Shown here: piece by piece, positions 60,216 through 64,000 of the stretch
How positions within the stretch are numbered: position 1 is the stretch's first letter
Layout of the letters: each line of letters begins with the position of its first letter
Assembly (NCBI RefSeq): GCF_019649055.1
Contig: NW_026570231.1
Coordinates: 558,001-622,000 of the forward strand
Length of the DNA: 64,000 nt
Source: Paramacrobiotus metropolitanus
Taxonomy: Eukaryota > Tardigrada > Eutardigrada > Parachela > Macrobiotidae
Direction of reading: 5' to 3'
The notes under the pieces: model-generated
Seen by the model: only the letters and a program-made list of their open reading frames with translations
Told to the model about the DNA's origin: nothing
Databases searched by the model: none
Position numbers and translations under genes: made by a program

Positions 60216-61565
60216 ATGAAAATTGTTCGTAGTAAGGAAGAAGCATACGATTACCTTTTCAAAGGTGATTAAGACGAAAAAGTTAATACCTTACAAAGTT
60301 TACACGGAAAGTAGCTAAATCGATTTTAATATGTGTAACCTGCACCAGATTTGCTCCAGTTAAATGCAAAACAGATATGTCTATGGTAGAATTACTGTGT
60401 GCATGATAATATTTAAGTCTATCGTGTTATACAACGTTTAAACAGAACAGCTTACATACAGGTTGCGCTTTTTGCTAATTTCTCAGTTTTAGTCGTCATC
60501 ATTGGAGACTCCGGAGTAGGAAAAAGTAATCTTCTTTCAAGATTCACGAAAAATGAATTCAACCACGAATACAATATACGAAGTACAATCGGAGTGGAAT
60601 TCGCTGCTCGAATTGTTGAAATAGAGGGACACCTGATAAAGGTCAGTCTGACTCTGCACCTACCTGTTCATTCTTGCAGCTGCATTTTACAGCTGCAGCA
60701 GATTCAAGCAATTTTTAAAGACAATATAAAAATGTTTGTTGACTGGTATAACAATGCATAGAGCTGCATAATGGGCAGTGTTATGGTAGTAATTATTATG
60801 GACTTGTTGTCACTTGCAAGACCATGCAACGTGAAACTTAATCAGACTTCTTCTACTTTTTGGCTGTTTTGAATTGGCAATCGTGCGTTCACCGAAGTTG
60901 TTGAAACATGCTTTGAATTTCCCAATTAGGCGCAGTTCTGGGATACAGCCGGTCAGGAAAGATTCCGTGCAATAGGCAGCGCGTGAGTATGAATGATGAG
61001 AAAGTAAAGTTATCTCTTTTTATAAATATCTTTTTGTAATTGTAATTTTCTTTTAGATATTACCGCGGAGCAATGGGTGCCCTTCTAGTGTTTGATATAA
61101 CGAATTTTTCCTCATTTGATAACGCTGACGCTTGGCTTAAAGATTTTCGCAATTCAACAAGTGATGATGTTGTTGTTATGCTTATTGGGAATAAAAGTGA
61201 CCTTCAGGCCAGAAGAACAGTATCGACTCAGCAAGCCCTGGCATATGCAGGTACTGTAACAGACACTTCCGATAGAATGTACAGTACTTGCCGTATAAGC
61301 CAGACTGCGTTATAACCAGAGTTTTTCAGATCGTAAAGGAATATCTTACATGGAAACGTCTGCACGCGACACAGCCTACGTGGAGAAAGCATTTTTTGCG
61401 CTATTAACAGACATCTATCACAGATTTGTACTAAAGCTCCACCAGTCACGCAGTGTGTTGTTAACGGATACTGTTATTCTGAACAGTAATTCTAATACCG
61501 GAAAGCAACCCGATTTAGGCGCCGGTGACCAGTCTCAAAACAACGCATCTAAAAAATGCTGTTGA
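60216..61565 (+). CDS. RAB11: Rab11-type small GTPase
   Basis: Rab11-group GTPases drive recycling-endosome and exocytic traffic and recruit the exocyst through Sec15. Five exons in phase (60216-60264, 60493-60641, 60930-60982, 61057-61250, 61330-61565) give 226 residues. All G motifs are present: P-loop GDSGVGKSN, switch [11 protein letters not shown], switch [15 protein letters not shown]4 GNKSD and G5 ETSA. Rab11 signatures are [11 protein letters not shown] before the P-loop, [12 protein letters not shown] after it and [17 protein letters not shown] long polar tail ends in the double-cysteine prenylation site KKCC. Divergence from vertebrate Rab11 is greater than usual for this very conserved protein (a much altered G4-G5 segment), so it may be a Rab11/Rab25-like paralogue and not the canonical one. 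Confidence 0.88.
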
Positions 61566-61604
61566 AAAAATATAAAAAAAATTAAAACAACAACTCTCAC
61601 GCGG

Positions 61605-64000
61605 TTAATTCTTAAAGATCACAAGGCTCTGCTGAATGGACTCAAACAGTTTCACAACTCCCTCTGGTACTCGCAGCTCCCCGGAAATGTCATTTAGATA
61701 CGAACGTTGAACTTTAATAACGACACTCTCCAACATGACCCTTAGCGATGACTTGATCGACTGGCGCTCTTCTTCACTGATGTCAGCTTCCATAAGAGAC
61801 GTCTGAGCGTCTGTTAGTTCTTTTACTATCATCAGGCAGTTCGTCAGGGAAGACTCTTCCTTTTCCCAATCTTTTTCTCTAACGGAATGCCGATATGCTT
61901 TCTGCAGTTTCTGCACAACAGATTCCAGCACTTCTTTTCGCTCACTTCCTGGGACAGTTGTCATTTCAGCTGCTTGCAGCTTGCCATACAAATACCAAAT
62001 TCGGGAGTTATCAGGAATTTTCGCAGTAACCGCGCCCATAAGGGTTTTCACTTTGGCTAATAAACGCGTGGCCGATGCACCTTGGAGATCCGTAACACCC
62101 CCGACGACAGCAGCTACCAACAGGGCCAGCGCTTCAGCATTCACACTTCCCCGTAATTCCAATAAACGATGAAAAGCATGGATTTCTTCATCAAAATCCT
62201 TAACACGCTGACACGCATTCTGATAATTATCCCATATATTCCAGTTCTCGAAATTGGTTTTAACTGACTCACGAAGAATTTTGTAAGCTTTTTGGTCATT
62301 TCCGAGATGTAACGCAATCGAGCCCAGGTTATTCCAAGCTAACCTGCAACATACAACTTTGGATAACGCCATGAGTCCACTTTGCGGAAGAAAAATGGAT
62401 TTATACGCATCAGAGAATTTCTAACAGTCTATTAATTAAAATCACCGCTGATTTGCAAATTCACACAAACTCACGAATTGTCCGGGTCAAGGCTAATACA
62501 GCGCCGGAAGGCTGTTTCCGCCGAACCGTATTCTTTCAGTTTCACCAGCGCATATCCCAGAAGGAACCACGTGCCTGATTCGACGGCGTTCACTTCTAAA
62601 CCTTCTCGCAAAACTTTCACAGCCTCGGTGAATTCTTTTCGTTTAATGTACAACCGTCCCAGGTCTTTCCGCGACCGGAAACTACGATGTTTCGACAGTT
62701 CCCAAGCTTTATCGTAACACTCCACATCTTCTCGCAGATCTCCCAACCGACACCACATCGATGGCAGTGGACGGGCCGCCAGTTCCTTCACAATCAAATC
62801 TTCTGCCTTGACTTTTTGACCGACGCGCTGATAACACTCAATGACATCTTCCCATAATTCCATCGAAGTAAAAATATTCACAGCATCCCTTGTGCATCCA
62901 TTGAGCAGAAGCGCGTAGCCCAGTTCCTGCTGTATTTTCCAGAAAGGTGGCAAATTTACCGCCAGAGCCAGATTTTCTCGTTCGGAGAAACTGGCACCGT
63001 CCGCTGAATTATAAGCGGTCAAGAGGGTTTCCAACTGCTGCATAGCACGCAGCGTTTTGCGTACTTTGTCCACTTCCAACTTTGATCGCTGGAACAGGGC
63101 TGTGGCCTGGATGGAGTAGGGTGGCCGGGATCGGAGGATGAATTCAATGAATGCCATGATCTCCTCATCCTGCAGATTCTGTTTCGCTTGACGGCGGTGC
63201 AAAAGAAGACCTTCGGATAAAAGCACTGCAGCTTCGTGGTCTTGTAAATGACGCTGTGGAAGGTCTTCCGCTAACGTTCGCACAGGAAGTAATGTGTCAT
63301 CGTCTAGTGGAACATTATGCGGCAAATTGCGCCACTCCACATCGGTGTCATGTCTGCAAGTCACTCAAAATAAGCGAAAGCGAACACATTTCGTTATTCA
63401 ATGCAATTATTTTCAAAATGTGAAAATAAGAATTTTCTATCCAAATCTGATTAATTCACACCAAAGCGCAAAATTAATGCAAACACTCCTATGTAAGGAA
63501 AATGCATTCACTAATTCACACAATAAGTCACTAAGTGACTAATTCACACAATTTCGTACCCCGTTTTCTTCACAGTGTTATCGTTGCCCACATCCACAAC
63601 TAATTGCGCATAATCTTTTTCCTGAAACCGCGTCCGTTTGCCCAGGATCCCAGTAATACTCGAAGATACCTTCGCCAGCTTTTGTGCTTTTTGAATAAGG
63701 AATGTCGCCTTGGCGAAATCTTGATAATATGCGGCAATGTGGCACATTATCAGGTAATATTCAACTTTATTCCTGACATCACATTCGGCTGTTAATGATT
63801 CATCGTTGTCCACAATCGCGGAAATCTTCTGGACATTTTCGTATAGCTGCGGCAACGATTCTTCCAACAAATTCTGTTGCATCCAGTAAATCTTAACGAG
63901 CTCCAGAAGATACTGAAATTTCGATGTGGTACGTGTGAGGCTCTCTAAGATTTTCAAGGCGATCACAAGATTCGACGGACTTCGGCAGAGATGGTAAGCA
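61605..64000 (-). CDS. TTC27: Tetratricopeptide repeat protein 27 (C-terminal part)
   Basis: TTC27 is a conserved TPR protein; its yeast relative Emw1 is needed for cell-wall integrity, and the animal protein is thought to act as a co-chaperone-like scaffold. Three minus-strand exons in the window (63560-64000 and beyond, 62475-63353, 61605-62343) encode about 685 C-terminal residues. The 5' end is missing because the gene runs off the right edge. The TPR core is clear: LWEDVIECYQRVGQKVKAEDLI, ECYDKAWELSKHRSFRSRKD, WFLLGYALVKLKEYGSAETAF and SLDPDNSLAWNNLGSIAL, matching the family's CYDKAWELSRYRS and EPDNAEAWNNL blocks. The rest, to the stop, is helical. The stop codon is 39 nt from that of the Rab gene on the opposite strand. 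Confidence 0.92.

Overview
This is a eukaryotic, metazoan nuclear window. Almost every gene I recognise is conserved in animals: LSM2, DNAJC11, cytoplasmic dynein-2 light intermediate chain, a BLTP3/UHRF1BP1-type lipid transfer protein, cornichon, RBX1, SEC15/EXOC6, PEN-2, ATG7, a CDK, a SoxE factor, a Rab11-type GTPase and TTC27. Most genes are split by introns of roughly 50-250 bp with GTAAGT or GTACGT donors, gene spacing is only a few kb, and the intergenic DNA is AT-rich. That suits a small-genome ecdysozoan. A tardigrade of the Hypsibius type is my best guess, but it is an inference from gene density and style, not something a single base proves.

Layout. 0.2-1.2 kb: end of an unrecognised minus-strand gene. 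2.0-2.3: LSM2. 3.6-8.9: a six-exon coiled-coil protein. 9.9-13.5 (minus): DNAJC11 in 14 exons. 13.9-15.6: a transposon island. It holds a 507-bp hAT-like MITE with a perfect 8-bp target duplication, inserted at the tip of a 669-bp TA-flanked hairpin element, followed by three short perfect or near-perfect palindromes. 16.0-17.0: intronless DYNC2LI1. 18.1-26.9: two paralogous SAM methyltransferases flanking an 18-exon minus-strand BLTP3 gene. 28.0-30.4: a secreted proline-rich protein made of five exact 264-bp repeats. 31.3-33.1: cornichon. 34.0-38.7: RBX1 (minus) and SEC15 (plus), divergent. 39.4-41.0 (minus): a PNRC-like gene and a tentative gene. 41.5: PEN-2. 43.5-49.4: ATG7 and a CDK, convergent. 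51.3-57.0: SoxE with a 4.2-kb intron inside its HMG box. 60.2-64.0: a Rab11-type GTPase and TTC27, convergent with 39 nt between their stop codons.

The genes do not form an operon or one pathway. Several serve membrane traffic (cornichon, SEC15, Rab11-type, BLTP3), which is probably coincidence. In animals Rab11 binds the exocyst through Sec15, so the two lying 22 kb apart is worth noting but is not evidence of linkage. I built exon boundaries by hand from reading frame, splice dinucleotides, phase and remembered family alignment. Phases close for nearly every gene; the one real failure (DNAJC11 exon 6/7) is reported. The parts most likely to be undescribed are the nested transposon pair, the repeat protein, the duplicated methyltransferases and the orphan gene at the left edge.
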